A DNA stretch of 64,000 bases, taken from Sulfuritalea sp. (GTDB taxonomy: Bacteria; Pseudomonadota; Gammaproteobacteria; Burkholderiales; Rhodocyclaceae). Where the stretch lies: positions 37,273-101,272 of the forward strand of contig JAMPYF010000013.1 in NCBI GenBank assembly GCA_023700805.1, written 5' to 3'. Both the position numbers and the translations under genes were made by a program. Below, piece by piece: positions 10,995-18,947 of the stretch. The notes below the pieces were generated by a model. The model did not search any database. It was not told where the DNA came from and saw only the letters and a list, made by a program, of their open reading frames with translations. Position 1 is the stretch's first letter; the number at the start of each line of letters is the position of its first letter.

Positions 10995-11589
10995 GGCCGC
11001 CGCCTTTTCCGTAGTTTTCCTCGCGCACGATGCGCGGCGTCACTTCGCGCGGTTCGATCGTCACCGGCTGATAGATCACGCGCTTCTGCTCCGGGTCGTA
11101 ACGCATCTCGACATAGCCCGAAATCGGGAAATCCTTGCGGAAGGGATGGCCGACGAAACCATAGTCGGTCAGGATGCGGCGCAGGTCCGGATGGCCCTCG
11201 AAGTGGATGCCGAACAGATCAAAGGCTTCGCGCTCGTACCAGTTGGCCACATTCCAGATATCGACCACGGATTCCAGCACCGGAAACTCGTCATCGGTTG
11301 CAAATGCCTTGACGCGCAGTCGCCAGTTATGGGTGAGCGACAAGAGTTGACTGACTGCCGCGAAGCGCTTGCCCTGGTAGCCGGTATATTCGGAATAGTC
11401 GATACCGCTGAGATCCATCAATTGCTCGAAGCGGAAGGCCGGATCGTCACGCAACTGACGCATGACTTCGTGGTAATTTTGTGCCGGAACTGCTACCGTC
11501 AGTTCGCCCAGGGCGAGCACCGGTTCACCGATGCGCTCGCCGAAAGTTTCCTGCAATTGCCGGCTCAGACGTTCGAGTTTCGCGCTCAT
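10987..11589 (-). CDS. nuoC: NADH-quinone oxidoreductase subunit C (30-kDa homologue)
   Basis: Connecting-module subunit of complex I. The frame is open beyond the gene, but the start is placed at the ATG at 11589 ([12 protein letters not shown]), giving 200 aa, because the upstream part lies within nuoB. The family stretch [20 protein letters not shown] followed by [19 protein letters not shown] is present. It overlaps nuoD by 8 bp and follows nuoB by 14 bp. Confidence 0.97.
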   Translation of the reverse strand: MSAKLERLSRQLQETFGERIGEPVLALGELTVAVPAQNYHEVMRQLRDDPAFRFEQLMDLSGIDYSEYTGYQGKRFAAVSQLLSLTHNWRLRVKAFATDDEFPVLESVVDIWNVANWYEREAFDLFGIHFEGHPDLRRILTDYGFVGHPFRKDFPISGYVEMRYDPEQKRVIYQPVTIEPREVTPRIVREENYGKGGGRG

Positions 11590-11603
11590 GAGTTTGGCCC
11601 GGA

Positions 11604-12080
11604 TCAGCGGGCAATGGTGGTAGTGCGGCGGATCTTGCTCTGCAACTGGATCAGCCCGTACAGCAAGGCTTCCGCCGTCGGCGGGCAACCCGGCACATAG
11701 ACATCGACGGGCACGATGCGGTCCACCCCGCGCACCACCGAATACGAGTAATGGTAGTAGCCGCCGCCATTGGCGCACGACCCCATCGACAGCACCCAGC
11801 GCGGTTCGGCCATCTGGTCGTAAACCTTGCGCAGTGCCGGCGCCATCTTGTTGGTCAGCGTGCCGGCGACAATCATCACGTCGCTTTGCCGCGGACTCGG
11901 GCGGAACACGATGCCGAAGCGATCGAGGTCGTAGCGCGAGCAACCGGCGTGGATCATTTCAATCGCACAACAGGCCAGGCCGAAAGTCATCGGCCACATC
12001 GAACCGGTGCGCGTCCAGTTGATGATCTTGTCCAGCGACGTGGTGACGAAGCCTTCCTGCAGAACGCCTTCGATGCTCAT
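11604..12080 (-). CDS. nuoB: NADH-quinone oxidoreductase subunit B (N2 cluster)
   Basis: Carries the terminal N2 4Fe-4S cluster that reduces quinone. The start is taken at 12080 ([11 protein letters not shown]), giving 158 aa, the normal length; an in-frame upstream extension overlaps nuoA and is unlikely. The ligands are the unusual tandem pair Cys37-Cys38 (GLACCAIEM), Cys102 (GSCANGGGY) and Cys132 (VPGCPP). Confidence 0.98.
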   Translation of the reverse strand: MSIEGVLQEGFVTTSLDKIINWTRTGSMWPMTFGLACCAIEMIHAGCSRYDLDRFGIVFRPSPRQSDVMIVAGTLTNKMAPALRKVYDQMAEPRWVLSMGSCANGGGYYHYSYSVVRGVDRIVPVDVYVPGCPPTAEALLYGLIQLQSKIRRTTTIAR

Positions 12081-12102
12081 GCGCTGAAGTCCTTGATCCC
12101 GT

Positions 12103-12477
12103 TCATTCCCAATCCAGCGCTCCCTTGGCCCACGCGTAGACGTAGCCGACAACGAGGATACCGATAAACACGAACATCTCGACGAATCCGAACAGCTTCA
12201 CCGCGTCGGTATTGACGATCTCCTTGAAGATCGTCGCCCAGGGGAAAAGGAAAGCGATTTCGAGATCGAAGAGGATGAAGAGAATGGCGATCAGGTAGTA
12301 GCGCACATCGAACTTCATGCGCGCATCTTCGAAGGGAGCGAAACCGCATTCGAAGGCCGAAAGCTTTTCGCTGTCCGGACGATTGGGTGCAATCAGCCAA
12401 CCGAGGAGGATGGGTGCGCAACCGAAAGCGAGGCCCACCAAAATAAAGACAAGAATCGGGAAGTAATTATCCAGCAT
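12103..12477 (-). CDS. nuoA: NADH-quinone oxidoreductase subunit A
   Basis: First gene of the nuo run, 124 aa with three transmembrane helices (about 5-28, 62-83, 90-112). The loop after the first helix has the family Cys-containing segment [13 protein letters not shown]. The 111 bp between it and the upstream tRNA-Leu show no clear promoter, so the operon may also be read from the tRNA promoter; that is inference. Confidence 0.97.
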   Translation of the reverse strand: MLDNYFPILVFILVGLAFGCAPILLGWLIAPNRPDSEKLSAFECGFAPFEDARMKFDVRYYLIAILFILFDLEIAFLFPWATIFKEIVNTDAVKLFGFVEMFVFIGILVVGYVYAWAKGALDWE

Positions 12478-12588
12478 TTGGGTGGGACGGCCACTTCACT
12501 TGTTGGTTTCGGCCGGCCAACCTGCAATCCTTCGCAGGGGGACCGGCACACGACTGCCTTTTTGCTGCCTTGCTTGCTGCTTTTTTAC

Positions 12589-12673
12589 TGGTGCCGACGG
12601 TGAGACTCGAACTCACACAGCTTGCGCCACTACCCCCTCAAGATAGCGTGTCTACCAATTTCACCACGTCGGC
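12589..12673 (-). tRNA. tRNA-Leu (anticodon GAG)
   Basis: An 85-nt cloverleaf on the minus strand. The acceptor stem GCCGACG pairs with CGTCGGC, followed by A and an encoded CCA at 12591-12589. The anticodon arm CTATC-TTGAGGG-GGTAG puts GAG at the anticodon. The long variable arm (class II) and the T arm with GTTCGAGTC fit tRNA-Leu. Its place between secG and nuoA is common in beta- and gammaproteobacteria. Confidence 0.97.
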
Positions 12674-12700
12674 AATTTCGTTACTGCGGGAGCGGCGCGA

Positions 12701-12706
12701 ATTATA
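12701..12706 (-). promoter_or_regulatory. -10 element upstream of tRNA-Leu
   Basis: A perfect TATAAT on the minus strand about 28 bp before the mature tRNA, followed by a G/C-rich discriminator typical of stable-RNA promoters. No good -35 is visible at 16-18 bp. Confidence 0.5.
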
Positions 12707-12739
12707 TAACAAGCCATTGACTGGTTCGTGCGCCGCAAC

Positions 12740-12764
12740 AAAAAAATCTATGGCCGTTGAGGCC
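12740..12764 (-). terminator. Candidate intrinsic terminator after secG
   Basis: On the minus strand a short GGCC-TCAAC-GGCC stem-loop is followed by ATAGA and seven T. It starts 6 bp after the secG stop. The stem is only four G-C pairs, so termination may be partial. Confidence 0.45.
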
Positions 12765-12770
12765 TGAAGC

Positions 12771-13124
12771 TTATTTCGGAATGTCCTTGGCCTTCGAGTC
12801 CGCTGCCGCCGGCGTCTGCGCCGGCGTCGCGGGAGCGGTCTGGGCGGCGGGCGCCGAATCCATCACGCTGCCTGACACCGTGGGGCGCGCGGTGGCGATG
12901 TAGGAAAGCGCAAGGCTGGTCAGGAAGAACACCACCGCAAGTGCCGCAGTCACGCGCGACAGGAAATTCGCCGACCCCGTGGCGCCGAACAGGCTGCCCG
13001 AGGCACCGCTGCCGAAAGCCGCGCCCATGTCGGCGCCCTTGCCATGCTGCAGCAGCACGAAGCCGATGACGCTCAGACCGGCGATGATATGCACGGTCAG
13101 AATCACGGTATGCATCAAGTCCAT
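12771..13124 (-). CDS. secG: Preprotein translocase subunit SecG
   Basis: Small membrane subunit of the SecYEG channel, 117 aa. Two transmembrane helices (about 6-25 and 54-74) flank the conserved cytosolic loop GVLLQ-type segment VLLQHGKGADMGAAFGSGAS. The tail after residue 85 is rich in Ala and Pro and poorly conserved. A GAGG-type ribosome site precedes the ATG at 13124. It lies 29 bp after tpiA, a standard pair. Confidence 0.95.
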   Translation of the reverse strand: MDLMHTVILTVHIIAGLSVIGFVLLQHGKGADMGAAFGSGASGSLFGATGSANFLSRVTAALAVVFFLTSLALSYIATARPTVSGSVMDSAPAAQTAPATPAQTPAAADSKAKDIPK

Positions 13125-13153
13125 GAGAACCTCTTCAAATCTCTAAATTACGT

Positions 13154-13897
13154 TCAGGCAGCGGCGCAAATGGCGAGGAAATCCGCTGCCACCAGGGAAG
13201 CGCCGCCGATGAGTCCGCCATCGATATCGGCCTGGCCGAAGAGTTCGGCCGCATTGTTGGCCTTGACGCTGCCGCCATAGAGGATGCGCAGACCGGCGGC
13301 GACATCCTTGCTGTCGCGCGCGAAGCGTGCGCGAATCTGGGCATGAACCTCCTGCGCCTGCTGCGGCGAGGCGGTGCGTCCGGTGCCGATCGCCCATACC
13401 GGCTCATAGGCGACGACGGCGCGGGCAAAGGCGTCAATGCCATTCGTTTCAAGAACTGCGTCGATCTGCCGCGTCACCACCTCGCCGGTGATGCCCGCCT
13501 CGCGCTCCGCCAGCGATTCGCCGACGCACAACACCGGAATCAGCCCGGCCTTTTGCGCTGCGGCAAACTTGGCCGCAACGACGGCATCGGTGTCGCCGAA
13601 AAACGAGCGGCGTTCGGAATGGCCGACGAGGACATAGCGGCAGGCAAAATCCGCCAGCATCGCCCCGCTCACCTCGCCGGTCCAGGCCCCCTGGGCATGT
13701 TCGGAGACATCCTGGGCGCCCCAGGCCACGCTGCTGCCGGCGAGCGCGGCTTGCGCCTGAGCCAGATAGGGGTAAGGCACGCAGACAGCCACCTCGCCGC
13801 GGCCTTTGGCGCCGTCGCGTACGGCTTGCAGCAGTCCCGCATTGGTGGCGAGACCGCCATGCATTTTCCAGTTTCCGGCAACGAGTTTGGTGCGCAT
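13154..13897 (-). CDS. tpiA: Triosephosphate isomerase
   Basis: Cytosolic glycolytic enzyme interconverting dihydroxyacetone phosphate and glyceraldehyde 3-phosphate, 247 aa. It has the substrate-binding N-terminus VAGNWKMHG (Asn and Lys), the catalytic His in LVGHSERR, the catalytic Glu in AYEPVWAIGTG and the phosphate-binding LYGGSVKANNA. It lies divergently from frdA. Confidence 0.98.
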   Translation of the reverse strand: MRTKLVAGNWKMHGGLATNAGLLQAVRDGAKGRGEVAVCVPYPYLAQAQAALAGSSVAWGAQDVSEHAQGAWTGEVSGAMLADFACRYVLVGHSERRSFFGDTDAVVAAKFAAAQKAGLIPVLCVGESLAEREAGITGEVVTRQIDAVLETNGIDAFARAVVAYEPVWAIGTGRTASPQQAQEVHAQIRARFARDSKDVAAGLRILYGGSVKANNAAELFGQADIDGGLIGGASLVAADFLAICAAA

Positions 13898-13929
13898 GAT
13901 GACAAGTTTGGGGCTACACGAAGCCCGCG

Positions 13930-13935
13930 ATTATA
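13930..13935 (-). promoter_or_regulatory. -10 element upstream of tpiA
   Basis: Perfect TATAAT on the minus strand 33 bp before the tpiA ATG; no convincing -35 at the usual distance. Confidence 0.45.
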
Positions 13936-14038
13936 ACGGCTGCGCGGCGCGAATGCCAGACCGCGAACAGCTTCCGAACGCGGGCATGGCCGCGCGACAA
14001 CCGGGCGATACGCTGAGCCCAAGTCCAGCCGGGGCTGG

Positions 14039-14081
14039 TTGACTCAAGTCAACCGCGTCAAGAACAAAGCGTCGATACTAT
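14039..14081 (+). promoter_or_regulatory. FNR-type box and promoter of frdABCD
   Basis: TTGAC-TCAA-GTCAA at 14039-14052 is an inverted repeat matching the FNR/ANR consensus TTGAT-N4-ATCAA in 8 of 10 half-site bases; the symmetry extends one base further on each side. A weak -10 (TACTAT, 14076-14081) is centred 33 bp downstream, the spacing of a class II FNR promoter with the box near -41.5. The frdA ATG is at 14118. Anaerobic activation is expected by analogy with known frd operons. Confidence 0.65.
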
Positions 14082-14117
14082 CGCCCCAAGAACAACGAAT
14101 CCTCCGCAGGTGGCCCA

Positions 14118-15875
14118 ATGGAAACCATATCGACCGATGTTGCAATCATAGGTGCAGGAGGTGCCGGGCTGCGTGCCGCGATCGCCCTCGCCGAAACCGA
14201 CCCGAAACTGCGCATCGCGCTGATCTCGAAGGTGTATCCGATGCGCAGCCACACCTGTGCCGCGGAAGGCGGCGCCGCCGGCGTGATCAAGCCCGACGAC
14301 AGTTTCGACATGCACTTCGACGATACCGTGGGCGGCGGCGACTGGCTCTCGGACCAGGACTGCGTCGAATACTTCATCCACGAAGCACCCAAGGAATTGA
14401 TGCAACTGGAGCACTGGGGCTGCCCCTGGAACCGCGAAGCCGACGGTTCGGTGGCGGTGCGGCCCTTCGGCGGCATGAAGAAGCAAAGAACCTGGTTCGC
14501 CGCCGACAAGTCGGGTTTCCATATCCTGCACACGCTGTTCCAGACCTCGCTGCAGTTCCCCTCGATCAGCCGCTACGACGAGTATTACGCGCTCGACCTG
14601 CTGGTCGATGAGGGTCGTTGCCAGGGCGTCACCGCCATGGAAATGCGCAGCGGCGAGCTGCGCCAGTTCCACGCCAAGGCCGTGATCATTGCCGGCGGCG
14701 GCGCCGGCCGCATGTTCCCCTTCTCCACCAACGGCGCGATCAAGACCGGCGACGGCATGGCCATGGCCTACCGCGCCGGCGTACCGCTGAAGGACATGGA
14801 GTTCGTCCAGTACCACCCGACCGGTCTGCCCAACACCGGCAGCCTGCTGACCGAAGCCTGCCGCGGCGAAGGCGGCATCCTGGTGAACAAGCACGGACGC
14901 CGCTACCTGGCGGACTACGGCATGGGCCCGGAGACACCGGTCGGCCAGCCGCAGCTCAAGACCATGGAACTCGGACCGCGCGACCGCGTCAGCCAGGCCT
15001 ACTGGCACGAATTGCAAAAGGGCAATACCGTCACCACGCAGTGGGGCGAATGCGTGCTGCTCGACATGCGCCACCTCGGCGAAAAGAAGATCAACGAACG
15101 CCTGCCCCTGGTGCGCGAACTGGCCGAAGCCTACCTCGGCGTCGATATCGTCAAGGAAGCCGTGCCGATCCGCCCCGTGGTGCATTACATGATGGGCGGC
15201 ATCTCGACCAACACCGCAGCCGCCACTCCATTGCCCGGCCTGTTCGCCGCCGGCGAATGCGCCTGCGTCAGCTTGAACGGCGCCAACCGGCTGGGTTCGA
15301 ACTCGCTGGTCGAACTGCTGGTGTTCGGCCGCCGCGCCGCGCTCTCCGCCGCCGAGCACGTGCAGGGCCTGCCGGCCGCCAATGCCGCCGCGCTGAACGC
15401 CCAGGCCGAAAAGACCCAGCAGCGCATCGGCGAACTCTTCTCGCGCACCGACGGCAGCGAATCGATGTCCGGCCTGCGCAAGGAGATGCAGCTGACGATG
15501 GAAAAGAACGTAGGCATCTACCGGACCGAAGAAGGCCTGCAGGAGGGCGTCAACAAGATTCACGAGCTGCGCCAGCGCTACCGCCGCGTCAAGCTCACCG
15601 ACAAGTCCAGCGTCTTCAACACCGACCTGTTCCAGGCACTCGAACTCGGCTCCATGCTCGACTGCGCCGAAGCCGTGACGGTCGGCGCACTGGCGCGCAA
15701 GGAATCGCGCGGCGCGCACCAGCGCCTCGATTACGTGGAACGCGACGACAAGAATTACCTGCGCCACACCATGGTCCATCACCAGGGCATGGATTCGCCG
15801 CGCGTCGACTACCTCGATGTGGTGATCACCAAATCACCGCCGGGCGTGCGCGATTACTCGGGAGACCACAAATGA
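14118..15875 (+). CDS. frdA: Fumarate reductase flavoprotein subunit
   Basis: Catalytic FAD subunit of quinol:fumarate reductase, 585 aa, acting on the cytoplasmic face of the membrane. The N-terminus has the dinucleotide-binding IIGAGGAGLRA and His45 in RSHTCAAEGG, the position that carries covalent FAD in this family. The substrate region FVQYHPTGLPNTGSLLTEAC and the HYMMGGISTN segment are intact. I call it Frd rather than Sdh because of the separate FrdC and FrdD anchors downstream and the overall similarity to the E. coli Frd set. It overlaps frdB by 4 bp. Confidence 0.93.
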   Translation: METISTDVAIIGAGGAGLRAAIALAETDPKLRIALISKVYPMRSHTCAAEGGAAGVIKPDDSFDMHFDDTVGGGDWLSDQDCVEYFIHEAPKELMQLEHWGCPWNREADGSVAVRPFGGMKKQRTWFAADKSGFHILHTLFQTSLQFPSISRYDEYYALDLLVDEGRCQGVTAMEMRSGELRQFHAKAVIIAGGGAGRMFPFSTNGAIKTGDGMAMAYRAGVPLKDMEFVQYHPTGLPNTGSLLTEACRGEGGILVNKHGRRYLADYGMGPETPVGQPQLKTMELGPRDRVSQAYWHELQKGNTVTTQWGECVLLDMRHLGEKKINERLPLVRELAEAYLGVDIVKEAVPIRPVVHYMMGGISTNTAAATPLPGLFAAGECACVSLNGANRLGSNSLVELLVFGRRAALSAAEHVQGLPAANAAALNAQAEKTQQRIGELFSRTDGSESMSGLRKEMQLTMEKNVGIYRTEEGLQEGVNKIHELRQRYRRVKLTDKSSVFNTDLFQALELGSMLDCAEAVTVGALARKESRGAHQRLDYVERDDKNYLRHTMVHHQGMDSPRVDYLDVVITKSPPGVRDYSGDHK

Positions 15876-16624
15876 CGCCACTGAAAGAGCGCCTGGTCCA
15901 GCTGGAAGTCCTGCGCTACAACCCGGACACCGACACCGAAGCGCACTTCCAGCGCTATGAGGTGGTCTGCCAGGAAGAATGGGTGGTGCTCGATGCCCTC
16001 AACAAGGTCAAGGCCGACATCGACCCCACGCTCAACTATCGCTGGTCCTGCCACATGGCGGTCTGCGGCAGCTGCGGCATGATGATCAACGGCGAACCGA
16101 AGCTGTCCTGCCATGCCTTCCTGCGCGACTACGAAGGTGTGATCCGGGTCGAGCCGCTGGCGCATTTCCCGGTCGAACGCGACCTCGTCACCGCGCCCGA
16201 CGACTTCATGGAAAAGCTCAAGCGCGTCAAGCCCTACATGATCCCGAAGGAAAAGAAGCCGATCAGCGAGGGCGAGTACAAGCAGACGCCGGCGCAGCTC
16301 ATGAAGTTCCGCCAGTATTCGATGTGCATCAACTGCATGCTGTGCTACGCCGCCTGCCCGCAGTACGGGTTGACGCCGAGCTTCATCGGCCCGGCGGCGC
16401 TGACCCTGGCCCATCGCTACAACCAGGATTCGCGCGACGGCGGGCGGGCGGAGCGGCAGGAAGTGGTCGCCACCCACGAAGGCGTCTGGGAATGCACCTT
16501 CGTCGGCGCCTGCTCCGAGGTTTGTCCGGCCCAGGTGGACCCGGCCAGCGCGCTGCAGCAGATGAAGATCACCAGTTCGCTCGACTGGATCGTCGAGCAC
16601 CTGATTCCGGGAGGAAAACCATGA
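15872..16624 (+). CDS. frdB: Fumarate reductase iron-sulfur subunit
   Basis: Electron-transfer subunit, 250 aa, from an ATG overlapping the frdA stop (ATGA). It carries the 2Fe-2S motif CHMAVCGSCGMM with a distal Cys in PKLSC, the 4Fe-4S motif CINCMLCYAACP and the 3Fe-4S motif CTFVGACSEVCP. The spacing and the words around these motifs resemble E. coli FrdB more than SdhB. Its stop overlaps the frdC start by 4 bp. Confidence 0.95.
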   Translation: MTPLKERLVQLEVLRYNPDTDTEAHFQRYEVVCQEEWVVLDALNKVKADIDPTLNYRWSCHMAVCGSCGMMINGEPKLSCHAFLRDYEGVIRVEPLAHFPVERDLVTAPDDFMEKLKRVKPYMIPKEKKPISEGEYKQTPAQLMKFRQYSMCINCMLCYAACPQYGLTPSFIGPAALTLAHRYNQDSRDGGRAERQEVVATHEGVWECTFVGACSEVCPAQVDPASALQQMKITSSLDWIVEHLIPGGKP

Positions 16625-17013
16625 GCCGCAGACCCCTGGTTCGCGAATGTCCGCCGACCACCTGGTATTTCCGCCAGCCGCGCTACATGCGCTACATGTC
16701 GCGCGAGATCACCAGCATTTTCGTCGGCGCCTACTGCGTGCTGCTGGTGGTCGGCCTGCAACGCCTGGCCGACGGCCCAATGGCCTGGGAAGGCTTCCTG
16801 CTGGCACTGCAAAGCCCGGCATCGATCGTGTTTCAAATCCTCGCCCTGGTCGCTGCGGTGTATCACGCCGCCACCTGGTTCAACGCCACGCAAAAGGCCA
16901 TGCCGATACAAATCGGCGAAGGCTTCGTGCCCGGCAAGCTGATTTCGGGCGCGCACTACGCGGCATGGGCGGTGCTGTCCCTGATCGTGCTGATTCTTGC
17001 GGGAGTGTTCTGA
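16621..17013 (+). CDS. frdC: Fumarate reductase membrane anchor subunit C
   Basis: One of two small hydrophobic anchors of the type D (heme-free) quinol:fumarate reductases, 130 aa, with three transmembrane helices (about 27-48, 62-83, 108-128). The N-terminus (PTTWYFRQPRYMRYMSREIT) has the family features seen in FrdC, including the Glu of the quinone site. The ATG overlaps the frdB stop (ATGA). Confidence 0.93.
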   Translation: MSRRPLVRECPPTTWYFRQPRYMRYMSREITSIFVGAYCVLLVVGLQRLADGPMAWEGFLLALQSPASIVFQILALVAAVYHAATWFNATQKAMPIQIGEGFVPGKLISGAHYAAWAVLSLIVLILAGVF

Positions 17014-17014
17014 G

Positions 17015-17356
17015 ATGGCCAAATCGCACAAACCTGTCGTCTGGTTCCCCTTCGCCGCCGGCGGCACGGTGATTGCATTCTGCATGCCGGTGATCGTCCT
17101 GCTGACCCTCCTCGCCGCGCTGGGCCATGCCCCGGCCGGACTCGACTATCAGAACATGCATGTCTTCGCCCGCAGCGGCCTCGGCAAGCTGATCATCTTC
17201 GGCGTGGTAGCCCTGTCGCTGTGGAGCTCGGCGCACCGGCTGCGCTGTACCTGCTACGACTTCGGCCTGCGCGCCGACACGCTGGCGGCGACCGTGCTCT
17301 ATGCCGCGGCAATTTTCGGCAGCATTGCTGCGGCGGTGTTCCTGGCACGCATCTAG
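17015..17356 (+). CDS. frdD: Fumarate reductase membrane anchor subunit D
   Basis: Second anchor subunit, 113 aa, three transmembrane helices (about 9-36, 54-72, 88-111). It starts at the ATG at 17015, one base after the frdC stop; an earlier in-frame ATG overlaps frdC and is unlikely. HRLRC in the second loop is at the place where FrdD of E. coli has conserved basic residues. Confidence 0.9.
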   Translation: MAKSHKPVVWFPFAAGGTVIAFCMPVIVLLTLLAALGHAPAGLDYQNMHVFARSGLGKLIIFGVVALSLWSSAHRLRCTCYDFGLRADTLAATVLYAAAIFGSIAAAVFLARI

Positions 17357-17392
17357 GCCAATCAATTACTTCTCAGGGAAAGAACAAGACCA

Positions 17393-18172
17393 ATGGCACC
17401 ACCCCCACTGGCCTCGCGGGAAGCTGTTCGCGAGGAACGTCTCGGCGACGTCTGGAGCAAGGAACTGAACGACGTCTTTGCCGACGTCGCCCCTTATTAC
17501 GACCGTGCCAACAACATCGCCGCGCTCGGGCAGTTCGGCAATTTCCTGCGGCGCTTCATGCAGCTGGTCGATTTGCAGCCGAAGCAGAAGGTGCTCGATG
17601 TCTGCGCCGGCACCAACGCCATCGGCATCGCCCTGCTCAAGCGCGAACCGACGCTGGACGTGCACGCCATGGACCGCAGCGTCGCCATGCAGACCGTCGG
17701 CCAGCAACGCGCCGCGGCGCTCGGCTTCCAGATCAAGAGCACCATCGGCGACGTGCACACGCTGCCCTTCCCCGACAACCACTTCGACGTCGTCACGCTG
17801 CAGTTCGCCTCGCGCCACTTGCGCGTGCGCGAGGTATTCACCGAGATCCTGCGCGTGCTGAAGCCCGGCGGCCACTTCCATCATTCCGACATGCTGCGGC
17901 CGCGCAACCCGATCGTGAAGAACCTCTATTACACCTACCTGCGCGGCTGCCTCGGCATCACCGGCATGATCGTCGGCAGCGGCCCGGCCGCGGTCAAGGC
18001 CAAGCAGTATTTCCTCGACGCGCTGGAGCTGTTCTACACCGCCGAGGAGCTGTCGATCCTGCTGCGCGAACTGGGCTACATCGAAGTCAAGGTGGATACC
18101 GTGTTCCACGGCATGCTGGGCTTCCATCGGGCGACGAAGCCGGTACCGGCGGCTCAGGCCCTGCCGGACTAG
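17393..18172 (+). CDS. UbiE/COQ5-family class I methyltransferase linked to frd
   Basis: A 259-aa soluble SAM-dependent methyltransferase of the UbiE type. After a family-like start (VFADVAPYYDRANNIAALG) it has motif I as VLDVCAGTNAIG (about 66-77), the acidic motif II in HAMDRS, motif III GDVHTLPFPDNHFDVVT and post-motif LKPGGHFHHSD. Motif I lacks the usual second and third Gly pattern of UbiE (LDLAGGTGD), so it may use a different substrate. It begins 36 bp after frdD on the same strand. Since Frd needs a low-potential quinol, a role in menaquinone or other quinone methylation is a reasonable inference, but the substrate is unknown. Confidence 0.8.
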   Translation: MAPPPLASREAVREERLGDVWSKELNDVFADVAPYYDRANNIAALGQFGNFLRRFMQLVDLQPKQKVLDVCAGTNAIGIALLKREPTLDVHAMDRSVAMQTVGQQRAAALGFQIKSTIGDVHTLPFPDNHFDVVTLQFASRHLRVREVFTEILRVLKPGGHFHHSDMLRPRNPIVKNLYYTYLRGCLGITGMIVGSGPAAVKAKQYFLDALELFYTAEELSILLRELGYIEVKVDTVFHGMLGFHRATKPVPAAQALPD

Positions 18173-18178
18173 CGCGGC

Positions 18179-18850
18179 GTGAAGCGGGCGCATTCACTGG
18201 CCAGGCTCAACGGCCGGATCCTCGCCACCTACAGCCGGCGCACCACCACCGCGCTGCGCGCCGCCCTGCCCTTGCGCCTGGCCCTGCCGCACCTGGAGCC
18301 GGTGCTGGCGCTCAACGTCGAGAAGGAAGTCGAGAAGGACAGGCTGGTGATCCTGCGCGCCCGCGAGCTGGCAGGCGCCGCCACGCCGGACTGGAACGCG
18401 GTGCTGCCGCAGTTGTTGCAGGCGACCCAGGAAATCGACCGCAGGTTCCTCGCCCGGGTCGGCCGCTTTCCGGTCGAAATCGTGATCCGCTACGAGGAGA
18501 TCGCACCGATCCGCGCCCGGCGCATCAAGCTGCTTTACGACGCCGCAGCGAAAATCCTGGCCGCGCGCGACGGGATGCAGCGTCTGCGCGGCGCCATGCA
18601 CGCAACATACGCGCACGAGGAATTCGCGCAGCTGCTCTATGAGTTGTTCCGCCTCTACGCCGAGGAAACCCGCTCCCTGAGCCGCTCGGTGCGCCTGCCC
18701 GGGCCGCTGGTGCCGCTGCGCGAACTGATCGCGCAGGAGTTGCTCAACGTCATGATCCGGGTCGCGCGGCCGCTGGCCTCCGAAATCGCCGCGAGCGCCT
18801 TTCGCAGCTTGCCGGCAGGCCCCGTCGCCCTGCCCCACAGCGAACCCTGA
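18179..18850 (+). CDS. Hypothetical helical protein downstream of the methyltransferase
   Basis: I do not recognise this 223-aa protein. It starts at a GTG at 18179, 6 bp after the methyltransferase stop, so the two are probably co-transcribed. The sequence is Arg/Leu/Ala rich, without Cys, without a signal peptide or clear transmembrane segment, and appears mostly alpha-helical. The most distinctive stretches are VGRFPVEIVIRYEEIAPIR (about 99-117) and FAQLLYELFRLYAEETRSLS. Codon use is like its neighbours. It may serve the same frd/quinone unit, but nothing in it shows this. Confidence 0.7.
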   Translation: MKRAHSLARLNGRILATYSRRTTTALRAALPLRLALPHLEPVLALNVEKEVEKDRLVILRARELAGAATPDWNAVLPQLLQATQEIDRRFLARVGRFPVEIVIRYEEIAPIRARRIKLLYDAAAKILAARDGMQRLRGAMHATYAHEEFAQLLYELFRLYAEETRSLSRSVRLPGPLVPLRELIAQELLNVMIRVARPLASEIAASAFRSLPAGPVALPHSEP

Positions 18851-18947
18851 AGCGAACGCCGGGGCCGCATCGGCGTGGCCGGCGGCGACCCGCGGTGGTA
18901 TCGTTGAGCTTTCAATCATTCCAGCGCACCGCTACCGGGAGTGACTC

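Noticed and set aside
14058..15782. Minus-strand open frame (574 codons) opposite frdA
   Set aside because: Antisense shadow of a conserved gene with strong family motifs on the plus strand.
14118..17356. Calling the operon sdhABCD
   Set aside because: Two separate heme-free three-helix anchors follow frdB in the order C, D, and the FrdB and FrdC wording is E. coli Frd-like; an FNR-type site fits as well.
17393..18172. RquA, the rhodoquinone enzyme
   Set aside because: RquA is UbiE-related but has a different N-terminus; this protein has the UbiE-type start and a full motif I-III series. Decisive would be a tree with RquA, UbiE and MenG.
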